Source: Nocardioides ungokensis (GTDB lineage Bacteria > Actinomycetota > Actinomycetes > Propionibacteriales > Nocardioidaceae). From it: a stretch of 64,000 nucleotides of DNA. The DNA lies in the NCBI RefSeq assembly GCF_013466985.1, contig NZ_CP059164.1, positions 310,001 through 374,000 on the forward strand, written 5' to 3'. A program made the translations under genes and the position numbers. Each line of letters begins with the position of its first letter. Positions within the stretch are counted from its first letter, which is position 1. Of this stretch, positions 1 to 8,811 are shown piece after piece. The notes under the pieces were generated by a model. That model saw nothing but the letters and a program-made list of their open reading frames with translations. It did not search any database and was not told the origin of the DNA.

Positions 1-1116
1 GAGGATCCGGCGCACCGCGTCGTCCAGCCGGGACATGGTGATCCGGTGCTGCTGGAGCAGCTGCTGGCCGTAGTCACGGATGTTGGTGCTGACCATCTCG
101 GAGTCGGTGCCGGCCATCAGCGCGTTGGCGCCTGCCTGCGGGCCGTCCGCGGCGGTGCCGTGGCCGCAGGGCCCCTCGTCGGGGGTCCTCGGCGGGCAGG
201 CGCGGGTCTCGGAGACCGCCGTGTAGTCGCTCTCGACGAACCCGTCGAAGCCCCACTGCTTCTTGAGGATCTGGGTCTCGGTGTACTTGTTCGCGCACCC
301 CGGGACGCCGTTGAGCGAGTTGAACGAGCACATCACCGTGTCGGCGCCGGCATCGATCGCCGCCTTGAACGGCGGCAGGTACATGTTGCGCAGCCGCGCC
401 TCGGACATGTCGGTGGTGTTGTAGTCGCGGCCGCCCTCGGGCTGGCCGTAGGCGACGTAGTGCTTGACGCTCGACACCACCTTGTCGCGGTCGCTGTAGC
501 TGTCGCCCTGGGCGCCCTTGACGCGGGCGGCTCCCATCACGGAGCCGAGGTAGGGGTCCTCGCCGGCGCCCTCGACGATGCGGCCCCAGCGGGGCTCGTG
601 CGAGACGTCGACCATGGGGCTGTAGATCTGCTTCAGGCCGACGGTGGCCGACTCGCGGGCACCGATCGTGGCGTCGGACTTCGCGACGTCGGGGTCGAAC
701 GAGCTCGCGGTCCCGAGCGGCACCGGGAAGATGGTCCGGTAGCCGTGGATCGTGTCGTAGGCGAACAGGATCGGGATGTGCAGCCGGGAGTCGTCCACGG
801 CGACGTGCTGATAGTGGTTGATCTGCGCCGGGTCGGTGAGGCTGAAGACGCCGCCGACGCCGTTCTTGGCCTCGGCGTCGTTGATCTGGCCGTCCGAGAG
901 CAGCTGGACCTGCTCGAGCTTCTCCTTCGTGGTCATCTTCGCCAGCAGCACATCGACCTTCTGCTCGATGCTCCTGCTCGCAGGTGTTCTGGCCGGCGCC
1001 AACGCCTGTTCGTCGCTGGACTGGCTGACCGTCGTGGCGGCGACGACGCTGCCGCCGACGAGAGTGGCCAGGATGGCCGAGGTGGCGATCGTGGTCGTGC
1101 TGAGGATGCGTTTCAC
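1..1116 (-). CDS. Secreted GH3 beta-glucosidase/xylosidase, C-terminus beyond window
   Basis: This is a glycoside hydrolase family 3 enzyme, releasing terminal beta-linked sugars outside the cell. The first 372 residues are present and the gene runs off the left edge. A GTG start at 1116 is preceded by GGAGG at good spacing and opens a signal peptide (KR, then a hydrophobic stretch to about residue 27). The family (beta/alpha)8 domain follows, with PRWGR, VKHYVAYG and GFDGFVESDY motifs. Asp297 of the SDY is the expected catalytic nucleophile. The C-terminal sandwich domain with the acid/base is not in the window. Substrate specificity cannot be told from this part. The next gene on the same strand lies 126 bases upstream and is unrelated in function. 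Confidence 0.9.
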   Translation of the reverse strand, partial: MKRILSTTTIATSAILATLVGGSVVAATTVSQSSDEQALAPARTPASRSIEQKVDVLLAKMTTKEKLEQVQLLSDGQINDAEAKNGVGGVFSLTDPAQINHYQHVAVDDSRLHIPILFAYDTIHGYRTIFPVPLGTASSFDPDVAKSDATIGARESATVGLKQIYSPMVDVSHEPRWGRIVEGAGEDPYLGSVMGAARVKGAQGDSYSDRDKVVSSVKHYVAYGQPEGGRDYNTTDMSEARLRNMYLPPFKAAIDAGADTVMCSFNSLNGVPGCANKYTETQILKKQWGFDGFVESDYTAVSETRACPPRTPDEGPCGHGTAADGPQAGANALMAGTDSEMVSTNIRDYGQQLLQQHRITMSRLDDAVRRIL

Positions 1117-1242
1117 CGAGATACCTCCGCGTTGCCCGAGTCGCGCCGGCGATCGCCGGTGGACGCCTACCAGGTCCCGGGGGTGTGCCAGCGCCGAGCA
1201 GGCAGGCCGATCCTTCACCCGCGCGCGGCGCGAGGACAAGGG

Positions 1243-1782
1243 TCAGTCTCGTGGTCCAGCCTGCATGAGGCCGGCGAGGCCGCCGGGGAGGGTGGCTGCG
1301 AGGTCGGGCCGGAACTCGCCGTCGACGAGCACGAAGACGACGCGGGCCGTGGTCTCGCCGCGGTTCGCCCAGGCGTGGTCGGTGCCGCGCTGGACGACGA
1401 CGTCGCCCGCCCGCAGCGTCACCTCCGAGTCGTCGAGGACGAGGGTGATCTCGCCCTCGAGGACGATGCCGTAGTCGATCGTCGCGGTGCGGTGCACCGG
1501 CGACTGGAGACCGCGCTCGTCGAGGTGGCCGGGGCGGAACTCGTTGACCCGGATCTTCGTGCCCCGCACCGGTGGGGGCACGGCCAGCTCGCGTCGCGTC
1601 GGGTCGTCCTCGACGGCGGTGATCGTGGCGGGGGCGCCCTCGGTGCACCAGACCTCGTGGAAGGAGACACCGTCGTCGGGCAGGTCCCTGCTCACCGGCA
1701 CCGGCCCGTCGGAGAGCACCACGGAGACGCCGTCGGGTGTGTGGCCGGTGACGACGCGACGCGGCACCGCGGGGGTGCTCAT
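1243..1782 (-). CDS. Cupin-domain protein
   Basis: A 179-residue protein with one cupin fold in its C-terminal half. The region around residues 95-160 has the two conserved cupin stretches (tyrosine/glycine-rich GIVLEGEITLVLDD, then GDVVVQRGTDHAWANRG with the metal-type His). Such proteins are often small dioxygenases, isomerases or ligand-binding proteins, and nothing here fixes the substrate. The ATG at 1782 overlaps the stop of the upstream metallo-beta-lactamase-fold gene in an ATGA junction, so the two are almost certainly co-translated and may act on the same metabolite. Confidence 0.85.
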   Translation of the reverse strand: MSTPAVPRRVVTGHTPDGVSVVLSDGPVPVSRDLPDDGVSFHEVWCTEGAPATITAVEDDPTRRELAVPPPVRGTKIRVNEFRPGHLDERGLQSPVHRTATIDYGIVLEGEITLVLDDSEVTLRAGDVVVQRGTDHAWANRGETTARVVFVLVDGEFRPDLAATLPGGLAGLMQAGPRD

Positions 1783-2711
1783 GCGTGGCACGCGATCGGG
1801 CCGCCGTGGAAGGTCACCATGTCCGGCCAGACCGACGGGACGGTGAGCCGGGTGTCGATCGGGTTGCCCGCCAGCTCGGAGTAGGCCCGGTGCAGGTTGC
1901 CGACGAAGCGCTCGGTCTCCGCCCAGGTGCTGTACGGGTTGTCGCGGTTCTTCTGCGCGGCCTCGAGCGGCGACAGGCCGGCGGCGTACGACGCGGCAGC
2001 GACGTCCTCGACGTACGCCAGGTAGGCATCCATGTCGGCGAGCAGGCGCGCCACGTCGTCGCCCCGGCACACCGGGCCGTGGCCGGGGGCGAGCACCTCG
2101 GGCTCGAGCTCCTGCATCTGAGCGACCGCCCGGCGGAAGCCCGAGATGGAGCCCTCGAGCACGAACGGCTGGCCGCCGTTGAAGGCCAGGTCGCCGCTGA
2201 AGAGCACCTTCTGCTCGGGCAGCCACACGAGCACGTCGTTGGTGGTGTGGGCCGGGCCGCCCACGTGGTGCAGCTCGACCGGGAAGTCGGCGAGGTGGAG
2301 GGTCATCCGGTCGGGGAAGGTGATCTCCGGCGGGCGCAGCGTGAGGTCGCCGTAGTCGGGGGCCGTGATGACCCGGGTGGCCTCCAGGCCCGCGGTGAGC
2401 ACCATCTCGCGGCACTTGTCGTGGCCGATCACGAGCGTCTCGGCCGGCAGGAAGCCGTTGCCGTAGGTGTGGTCGGGGTGGTGGTGGGTGTTGACCAGCG
2501 CGCGGGGTGCTCCGGTCGAGACCTTCGCGACCTCGGCGAGCACCGCACGGTTGCGGCGCTCGGTGGACGTCGTGTCGACCAGCACGGCCGTGCCGGCACC
2601 GTCCACGACCACGCCGCAGTTGTTGACCATCCAGCCGCCGTCCGGCTGCACGTAGGCGTGCACGCCGGCGGCGAGCTCCTCGACGTACGGGGTGCCGTCA
2701 TCCCAGGTCAC
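1779..2711 (-). CDS. Metallo-beta-lactamase-fold hydrolase
   Basis: A 310-residue MBL-fold hydrolase. The zinc-binding signature THHHPDH lies near residue 95, followed by the downstream ligand regions around FSGDLAFNGG and APGHGP. A GTG start at 2711 is chosen because AGGAGG lies a few bases upstream; reading further upstream gives low-quality sequence. The family includes glyoxalase II-like thioesterases, lactonases and alkylsulfatase-type enzymes, and the exact reaction is not evident. It is coupled to the cupin gene by a four-base overlap and is divergent from an MFS transporter. Confidence 0.88.
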   Translation of the reverse strand: MTWDDGTPYVEELAAGVHAYVQPDGGWMVNNCGVVVDGAGTAVLVDTTSTERRNRAVLAEVAKVSTGAPRALVNTHHHPDHTYGNGFLPAETLVIGHDKCREMVLTAGLEATRVITAPDYGDLTLRPPEITFPDRMTLHLADFPVELHHVGGPAHTTNDVLVWLPEQKVLFSGDLAFNGGQPFVLEGSISGFRRAVAQMQELEPEVLAPGHGPVCRGDDVARLLADMDAYLAYVEDVAAASYAAGLSPLEAAQKNRDNPYSTWAETERFVGNLHRAYSELAGNPIDTRLTVPSVWPDMVTFHGGPIACHA

Positions 2712-2857
2712 GTGACCCTCCTCCTGATGCGATTGCTGCCACCCAGTCAGCCGCACCGGCCGCGCCGGGACAACCTTTTCGACCATCGCCAGCACCGATC
2801 GTTGGCATCGCCGCATCGCTCGTTCCGGGCGCGGTCGGCCGCTGTTTGACTGGCCGC

Positions 2858-4120
2858 GTGCCAGCCCTCGCGCCAAACCGTCGGATCATCCCGCGCGAGC
2901 CACGTCCGCTGGCCCCTGCTCGTCGTCCTCGCCTCGCTGGCCGCCGTGGCCCCGGTCGCCACCGACCTCTACCTGCCGGGCTTCCCGAGCTCGGGTCCGA
3001 CCTCGGCGTGGGGGCGAGCGAGGTCCAGCTGACCCTGACCACGTTCCTCGTCGGGCTCGCCCTCGGGCAGCTCGTCATGGGACCGCTGTCGGACCGGTAC
3101 GGCCGGCGCCGCCCGCTGGTGGTCAGCGCGGTCGTCTGCGTCCTCGCCGCGGTGGCCTGTGCGGTCGCCCCGTCCCTGCCGGTGCTGGCCGCGGCCCGCC
3201 TGGTGCAGGGCTTCGCGGGCGCCGGCGGCATGGTGATCGGGCGGGCGGTGATCGCGGACCTGGTCACCGGTCGGGCCGCCGCGAAGGCGTTCACGCTGAT
3301 GCTGACCGTCGGCGGCGTGGCACCGGTGCTCGCTCCGCTCGTCGGCGGCGTCCTCGCCGGGCCGGTCGGCTGGCGCGGGATGCTCTGGACGGTCGCCGGG
3401 CTCTGCACCCTGATGCTCCTCGGCGTGCTGCTCGTGGTGCCCGAGACGCGCCCCATCCAGGTCCGCGCGCACGACGACACGTCGTACGCCGAGGGACTGC
3501 GGACCGTGCTGCGCACGCCGGGCTACTGGCCGCCGGTCGGGGTCTTCGCGCTGTCGTTCGCGGTGATGATGGCCTACATCTCCGCCTCACCGTTCGTCTA
3601 CCAGGGGGTGCTCGGCCTGTCGGCGGTCGGCTACGGAATCGCCTTCGGGGTCAACGCGATCGGGCTGATCACGGCCGGCAGCGTGGCCGCCCGGCTGGTC
3701 GACCGGGTCGCCCCGATGGTCCTGGTCCGGGCCTGCATCTCCGCGCAGGTCCTGGCCACCCTCGCGTACGTCGCCCTCGCCGCGACCCAGGCGCCGCCGT
3801 GGACCTTCGCGGTGGCGATCTTCGTGGCCGTCGTGTGCAACGGTGGGATCATGGGCAACGCCGCCGCCATGGCGATGAGCCAGGTGCGCGCGGTGGCGGG
3901 GACTGGCTCGGCGATCCTGGGGTTCAGCCAGTTCGCCCTGGGGGCGGCCGTCTCGCCGCTGGTCGGCCTCGGCGGTGAGGAGTCAGCGCTGGTGCCGGCG
4001 CTGGTCATGGCCGCGGCGTCCGTGCTCGGCTTCGCCGCGAGCCGGGTCGGCCGACGAGATGTGGAACCGGGCGCTCAGACCGCGCTGAGCTCGTCCTCGA
4101 CCGAGACGGCGACGTCGTAG
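2858..4120 (+). CDS. MFS drug-resistance transporter, Bcr/CflA type, N-terminus out of frame
   Basis: A major facilitator of the Bcr/CflA drug-efflux group, about 420 residues. Motif A after helix 2 (GPLSDRYGRRRP) and the helix 5 motif C-like stretch (GGVAPVLAPLVGG) are visible, followed by the second six-helix half. The first helix is not in the main frame. The sequence WPLLVVLASLAAVAPVA and the family signature DLYLPGFP are encoded from 2910 to about 2987 in the next frame, which has no usable start. Two compensating indels are implied: one between 2858 and 2905 and one in ttcccgagctc near 2988. As read, the protein lacks helix 1 and would probably not work. The 3' end overlaps the convergent LysR gene by 46 bases. 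Confidence 0.8.
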   Translation: MPALAPNRRIIPREPRPLAPARRPRLAGRRGPGRHRPLPAGLPELGSDLGVGASEVQLTLTTFLVGLALGQLVMGPLSDRYGRRRPLVVSAVVCVLAAVACAVAPSLPVLAAARLVQGFAGAGGMVIGRAVIADLVTGRAAAKAFTLMLTVGGVAPVLAPLVGGVLAGPVGWRGMLWTVAGLCTLMLLGVLLVVPETRPIQVRAHDDTSYAEGLRTVLRTPGYWPPVGVFALSFAVMMAYISASPFVYQGVLGLSAVGYGIAFGVNAIGLITAGSVAARLVDRVAPMVLVRACISAQVLATLAYVALAATQAPPWTFAVAIFVAVVCNGGIMGNAAAMAMSQVRAVAGTGSAILGFSQFALGAAVSPLVGLGGEESALVPALVMAAASVLGFAASRVGRRDVEPGAQTALSSSSTETATS

Positions 4121-5016
4121 AGCAGCCGGCGCAGCCACACGACCGCGGGCTCGTTCTCGCGGCGCACGTGCCAGTGCGCGGCCTCGGTGATCTGGACGGC
4201 TTCGAGGTTGGTCGCTGCGATCTCGAGGCCGAGCACGTCGAGGCAGCGGCGGGCCAGCCGGGCCGGGACGAACGCGCACATCTCGGTGCCGCTGACCGCG
4301 AACGGCAGCGTGAGCAGGCTGGTGACCTGCACCATCACCGAGCGGTCGACGAGACCGCTCTGCTCGAGGACCACCTCGAGCGGCCGCTTGCGGTCGCCGG
4401 CCGCACCGAACGCCGCCACGGCGTGCGGCATCTCCCGCAGGTCGTCGAGGCCGAGGTGCCCGTCGACGACGCGCGGGTTGCCGCGGGCCACCACGCAGAC
4501 CAGGTGGTCGGTGAACACCGGCTGACGGCGGCCCGGGAAGTCGAAGCCGAGCGGGCCGATGATGAGGTCGCGGCGCATCAGCTGGGTCTCGAAGTGCGTG
4601 GGGGCGACGTCGACGGCGTCCAGCGCGATGCTGCAGCCGGGGGCCTGCTCGGCCAGCAGCCGGGTCAGCGGCTCGGCCAGGACGGTCATGGCGTACTCGG
4701 ACATGCTCACCGTGAAGCGCCGGTTGCTCGACTCCGGGTCGAACTCCCGCTGGTTGCCCAGCAGTGCCTCGGCCGCCTCGACGGCCTCCTCGACCTCCGG
4801 GCGCAGCCGCTCAGCCAGCGGCGAGAGCTCGAAGCCGCGGCCCACCCGGACGAGGAGCTCGTCGTCGAAGTGCTTGCGGAGCCGGGTCAGCGCGCCGCTC
4901 ATCGCGGGCTGGCTCATCGACATCCGCTCGCCGGCGCGGGTGAGGTTGCGCTCCTCGAGGAGCGCGTGCAGCGCGAGCAGCAGGTTGGCGTCGACCGCGC
5001 GCAGTCGTTCCCTCAC
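4075..5016 (-). CDS. LysR-family regulator (NodD-like)
   Basis: A 313-residue LysR-type transcription factor. Residues 8-67 form the winged helix (ANLLLALHALLEERNLTRAGERM, then SQPAMSGALTRLRKHFDDELLVR). The rest is the two-lobed effector domain, with the ESSNRRFTVSMSEYAMTVL stretch seen in the NodD/NahR-like subgroup. Members usually respond to aromatic compounds. It is divergent from a second LysR gene with 89 bases between the chosen starts, a normal arrangement for autoregulation. The nearest candidate target is the convergent MFS gene. Confidence 0.92.
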   Translation of the reverse strand: MRERLRAVDANLLLALHALLEERNLTRAGERMSMSQPAMSGALTRLRKHFDDELLVRVGRGFELSPLAERLRPEVEEAVEAAEALLGNQREFDPESSNRRFTVSMSEYAMTVLAEPLTRLLAEQAPGCSIALDAVDVAPTHFETQLMRRDLIIGPLGFDFPGRRQPVFTDHLVCVVARGNPRVVDGHLGLDDLREMPHAVAAFGAAGDRKRPLEVVLEQSGLVDRSVMVQVTSLLTLPFAVSGTEMCAFVPARLARRCLDVLGLEIAATNLEAVQITEAAHWHVRRENEPAVVWLRRLLYDVAVSVEDELSAV

Positions 5017-5105
5017 CGTGCCTCCTCAGCCGTGCGGGGCAACTCTAGTGGCAGAGTGACGGTCGACACATGAGCGCGGCGAAAGAGCCGCAGGGAGGGG
5101 TGCGG

Positions 5106-6023
5106 ATGACGCTCGGCGGCACCGACCTCAACCTCCTGCTCTTCCTCAAGGTCCTCCTCGAGGAGGGCAACGTGACCCGTGCCGGGCAGCGCCTCGAGCT
5201 GAGCCAGCCGGCGATGAGCGCGGCCCTCGCGAAGCTGCGCCGGCGCTTCGACGACGAGCTCCTGGTCCGGGCCGGGCGCGACTACGAGATCACGCCGTTC
5301 GCCCGGGACCTGCTGCCCGAGGTGCAGCACGCCGTACGCCTCCTCGGGCGGGCGCTGCACCTCGAGGACGAGTTCGACCCGGAGACCAGCCAACGGTCGT
5401 TCCGGATGGCGATGAGCGACTACGCGTTGGCCGTGGTCCACGAGCCGCTGGTGCGGCTGGTCCGCGAGGCCGCACCGGGGGTGCGCCTGACCATCGAGAA
5501 CCTCGGCCCCGACGCGCGCTCCTCCGAGCGGGTGCTGCTCGACCACGACGTGCTGATCGCGCCCCTGGGCTTCGGCTTCCCGGGGGAGTCGCGGCCGCTG
5601 TGGCGCGACCGGATGGTGATCCTGGCCGACCGCGGCAACTCACGGCTGCGCGACGGCGTGCTCACGCTCGAGGACCTCGCCCGGCTGCCGCACGCCGTCC
5701 CCAGCTTCGGTCCCGGGGTGCTGACGCCGGCGGACCGGGCCTTCGGCGAGGTCGGCATCGACCGCCGGGTGGCGCTCCAGGTCTCCGGCTTCCTGCCGCT
5801 GCCGTTCGTCATCGCCGGGACCGACCTGGTCGCGATGGTGCCCGAGATGCTCGCCCGCATCCACGTCCGCGGCGCTGGGCCGCTGGTGCAGGTGGAGCCG
5901 CCGTTCGACGAGGTGGTGCTCGCCGAGGGCTACTGGTTCGCAGGCGACCGGCTCTCCGACCCCGCGCACCGGTGGTTCTTCGACCGGCTCGAGGAGGTCG
6001 GCGGCATGCTCGCACCTGGCTGA
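5106..6023 (+). CDS. LysR-family regulator (NodD-like), paralogue of its neighbour
   Basis: A 305-residue LysR regulator clearly related to the divergent neighbour. It shares the helix-turn-helix pattern (GNVTRAGQRLELSQPAMSAALAKLRRRFDDELLVR) and the following EFDPETSQRSFRMAMSDYALAVV block. The ATG at 5106 has GGGAGG upstream; an in-frame ATG at 5070 would add 12 residues and is less well supported. The effector domain ends in LPFVIAGTDLVAMVPEMLA, typical of the subgroup. No downstream gene on the same strand suggests a target. Confidence 0.9.
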   Translation: MTLGGTDLNLLLFLKVLLEEGNVTRAGQRLELSQPAMSAALAKLRRRFDDELLVRAGRDYEITPFARDLLPEVQHAVRLLGRALHLEDEFDPETSQRSFRMAMSDYALAVVHEPLVRLVREAAPGVRLTIENLGPDARSSERVLLDHDVLIAPLGFGFPGESRPLWRDRMVILADRGNSRLRDGVLTLEDLARLPHAVPSFGPGVLTPADRAFGEVGIDRRVALQVSGFLPLPFVIAGTDLVAMVPEMLARIHVRGAGPLVQVEPPFDEVVLAEGYWFAGDRLSDPAHRWFFDRLEEVGGMLAPG

Positions 6024-6057
6024 GTGAGGACTCTGGAACGGCCCGCGGATCCTGCAT

Positions 6058-7083
6058 CTAGTGCGCGAGGGCGTGTGTCCCCCAGTCCGGGGCGAAGTCC
6101 TGGAATCCGGTCCTTGTGACCTGGAAGAGGCCGGTGCCGTCGGAGTTGACGGTGTAGATGTTCTTCACGTGTGTCTTCGCGCTGAAGCGTGAGAACGCGA
6201 TCTTGGTTCCATCGGGGGACCATGAAGGTGCGTCGCAAGCGATGGACTTCGATGCCGGTGCGCCGAGGAGTCCCCCGCAGTCCGGGACGGGAAGCTGACG
6301 GAGCCCTGTTCCGTCGGCGTTGACCACCCAGAGGGCCCGACGGCTGTCCGCGGTGGGGCGAGCGACAAAAACGATCTGGTTCCCTGTGGGGGACCAGCTG
6401 CCGCCGTAGTCATCGACGAGAGCCAGCCCCACGGGCGTGATGGGCGTGGGGTTCCCGCCGCCGACGTTCGCGACGTAGAGGCGCAGATCGCCGTTCGGGT
6501 CGTTCCCGACGAACGAGATCTTCGTGCCGTCCGGGGAGAAGTCCCCCGGGGTTTGGCCGAAGTCCGTCACCCGGGTCAGGTCACCGCCGTCCGCGGCCCG
6601 GACCGTGTACATCCCGTTGCGGCTCGGGTCGGCTTCGTCCAGGGTGCCGCACAGAAGCCGAGACCCGTCCGGGGACCACGTCAAGCAGCCGAGACCGAGT
6701 GCGGGGTCGCTGCTCGGAAGGAGTCGGGAACTCCCGGTGTCCACATCGACTATGAGAGCAGATGCGGTGCCGCAGGTGCTGCCGTTGCACTCCATCGCGA
6801 TCTGCGTCCCGTCGGGCGACCAATGCGGGAGGTCCGCAGACTGGTGCACCAGCTGTTGGTGGGTGCCGTCGGGGTTGACCGTATAGACCGAGGCCGGCCC
6901 GCGATCAGCCATGGTTGTCTGGAAGAAGGTGATCTCACCGTTGGAACCTGACGGCTTCGCAGACGCAGATGGCGTGCCAGTTGTCAGGCTCAGCAGCACC
7001 GCTCCGGTGATGGCGAGGCCATACATCGCGCGGCGATGCCGAGCCGCGTACCAACGGATCCTGTGGGCTGTTGAAGTGGTCAT
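6058..7083 (-). CDS. Secreted TolB-like beta-propeller protein
   Basis: A 341-residue secreted protein. After a positively charged start and a hydrophobic signal segment (about residues 18-40, ending ASA-K) it has five to six WD40-like PD40 repeats. Each carries the WSPDGTQIA or FSPDGTKISFVG pattern together with YTVNPDGT/VNADGTGL strands. Such propellers bind peptides or sugars; no catalytic residues are seen. The ATG at 7083 is preceded by AGGGGA. It lies just downstream of a similar gene on the same strand, so the two probably form an operon. Confidence 0.85.
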   Translation of the reverse strand: MTTSTAHRIRWYAARHRRAMYGLAITGAVLLSLTTGTPSASAKPSGSNGEITFFQTTMADRGPASVYTVNPDGTHQQLVHQSADLPHWSPDGTQIAMECNGSTCGTASALIVDVDTGSSRLLPSSDPALGLGCLTWSPDGSRLLCGTLDEADPSRNGMYTVRAADGGDLTRVTDFGQTPGDFSPDGTKISFVGNDPNGDLRLYVANVGGGNPTPITPVGLALVDDYGGSWSPTGNQIVFVARPTADSRRALWVVNADGTGLRQLPVPDCGGLLGAPASKSIACDAPSWSPDGTKIAFSRFSAKTHVKNIYTVNSDGTGLFQVTRTGFQDFAPDWGTHALAH

Positions 7084-7149
7084 CTGTGTCCCCTGTCTCT
7101 TCGTGCTGGCCGGCGATGCCGGGCATCTCGGCCAACCCCGCACCTGTCG

Positions 7150-8148
7150 TCAACGGGGTCCCCAGTCGGGCGCGCTCTCAAAAGCCCCTGAGGTGGTGAC
7201 GTTCCGCCTGTGGCTGCCGTCGAGCCTCATGACGAAGACGTCGGCGTTGCCAGCGGCACCGACCCCGGGGGAATGGGAGGCAACGATTTCGTGACCGCTC
7301 GGAGAGAACGAACCCGAGCCCCACTTGCCCGCTCCAGCGGCGGTGTGCGTCACCCGGTGCAGATCGGTCCCGTCGGGGTGCACCAGCCACACGTTCCCCG
7401 AATCATCGGACTCCTCCTGGGACCGCATCAGGATCCACCGGCCATCGGGTGACCAGTCCGGTTGCGCGGCGTCCAACCGCCAGGGAGTGATCCTCCGTAG
7501 ACGTGTGCCGTCCAGACGGACAGTCCAGATGGCGTGGAGGCCGGTGCTGTTGTTCTGGCGTTCGATGGCCAGACGCTTGGCCGTGGGCGACCAGGTGGGC
7601 CCCCTGTCCTGGAAGCGGTGATCAACGTTCGGGTCGGCGCCCCGCTGGGTGACCTGACGGACGTGGGTCCCGTCGGCCCGCATGACGTACACGGCGACAA
7701 GCGCGGTCGGATCGTCTGCCGGTCCGGATTCGCGCTGGAACGCGATCCGCTGCCCGCCTGGCGACCACTGTGCGAACCCGTCCGACCGGCAGGGCGCGTT
7801 GCACGACTCGTCGATGAAGGTCCGATGGGTGCCGTCGGGGCGGAGCTTGTACAGACGGGAGTTGTCCAGGTCCCCGTGCCGGGCCACCTGGTACTCGATC
7901 CAGCGGCCACCAGGCGACCAGTCCGGTTCGGTGGCCAGCCGGGTGCGTCTGGAGTGGGTCAGCTGCCGTTCGGCGGTGCCGTCAGGACTGATCGTGAAGA
8001 TGTCGCCACGGGTGTGGTCGGCGTTGTAGTAGCGGCGGAACGCGATTCGTCCGTCCTTCCCGTGGGCCGTGGCCTGGGCCGGTGCTGCGGCCAGCAGGAC
8101 GGTTGATCCAGTGAGGACCGCCGTCAACAGGGCCATGGATCTGTTCAT
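7150..8148 (-). CDS. Secreted TolB-like beta-propeller protein
   Basis: A 332-residue secreted protein of the same type as its downstream neighbour. A signal peptide (about residues 1-27, ending AQATA) is followed by PD40 repeats with PDWSPGGRW, QWSPGGQRIAFQRE, PTWSPTAKRLAIER and PDWSPDGRWILM motifs. The two genes differ in repeat sequence but match in layout, so they look like an old tandem duplication. The ATG at 8148 follows GAGGGGAATCC. It is divergent from an ECF sigma factor gene across 168 bases, which makes it a candidate target of that sigma factor. Confidence 0.87.
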   Translation of the reverse strand: MNRSMALLTAVLTGSTVLLAAAPAQATAHGKDGRIAFRRYYNADHTRGDIFTISPDGTAERQLTHSRRTRLATEPDWSPGGRWIEYQVARHGDLDNSRLYKLRPDGTHRTFIDESCNAPCRSDGFAQWSPGGQRIAFQRESGPADDPTALVAVYVMRADGTHVRQVTQRGADPNVDHRFQDRGPTWSPTAKRLAIERQNNSTGLHAIWTVRLDGTRLRRITPWRLDAAQPDWSPDGRWILMRSQEESDDSGNVWLVHPDGTDLHRVTHTAAGAGKWGSGSFSPSGHEIVASHSPGVGAAGNADVFVMRLDGSHRRNVTTSGAFESAPDWGPR

Positions 8149-8316
8149 GGGATTCCCCTCGACTGTGCTTTGGGCGGAAGGACCGACCCCCGCCATCCCG
8201 TCACCTCAGGAGTGGTCACCTAGACACAGCAACGAGTGCTCTGGCTGGTTTACCTCGGGCTGAAGGCGATCTAGCCTCGAAAGACCAGCCGAGCGCGGCG
8301 GCGCTCAGGGGGAGTC

Positions 8317-8811
8317 ATGGGCGTAGACGATCGTGAGTTCGAGGAACTCTTCGACGCCGAGTTCTCAGGCGTGGTCCGCGCCGTCTTTGTCGTGTGCCAG
8401 GACATCGGTCGTGCCGAGGATGTGGCTCAGGAGGCGTTTCTCGAGCTCCTGCGCCATTGGGGGCGGGTGTCGCGCTACGACCGGCCTGGTGCCTGGGTGC
8501 GGCGGGTTGCGATCCGCAAGGCCGTGCAGGTGACCAAGCGGGAGGCGAGACGCTCGTGGTTCGAGCGCCGCGCCGCCGCGAGCACCGTGTCGGATGCGCT
8601 CTCGCCCGTCGGGGCCGACGACGCCTTGTGGGCTGCGGTGCGGTCACTGCCGGCACAACAACGCGCCGTCGTTGCTTTGTTCTACTACGAAGACCTGTCC
8701 GTCGAGGACGTGGCAGGCGTGCTGGGATGTTCGGTGTCGACGGTGAAGGTGCATCTGCATCGTGCGAGGGAGTCCCTGCGGACGTGCGTCTCACGAGCGG
8801 AGGGGTTGTGA
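8317..8811 (+). CDS. ECF sigma-70 family RNA polymerase sigma factor
   Basis: A 164-residue extracytoplasmic-function sigma factor. Region 2 is at about residues 8-75 (LFDAEFSGVVRAVF, then IGRAEDVAQEAFLELLRHW) and region 4 at about 100-155 (LPAQQRAVVALFYYEDLSVEDVAG, then CSVSTVKVHLHRARESLR). An AGGGGGAGTC ribosome binding site precedes the ATG. The stop overlaps the ATG of a membrane-anchored NHL protein that occupies the place normally taken by an anti-sigma factor. No standard zinc-binding anti-sigma gene is seen nearby. Confidence 0.93.
   Translation: MGVDDREFEELFDAEFSGVVRAVFVVCQDIGRAEDVAQEAFLELLRHWGRVSRYDRPGAWVRRVAIRKAVQVTKREARRSWFERRAAASTVSDALSPVGADDALWAAVRSLPAQQRAVVALFYYEDLSVEDVAGVLGCSVSTVKVHLHRARESLRTCVSRAEGL

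Noticed and set aside
46..1884. A 612-codon plus-strand open frame over the GH3 and cupin genes
   Set aside because: Val/Gly/Arg/His-rich shadow; the opposite strand carries recognisable families.
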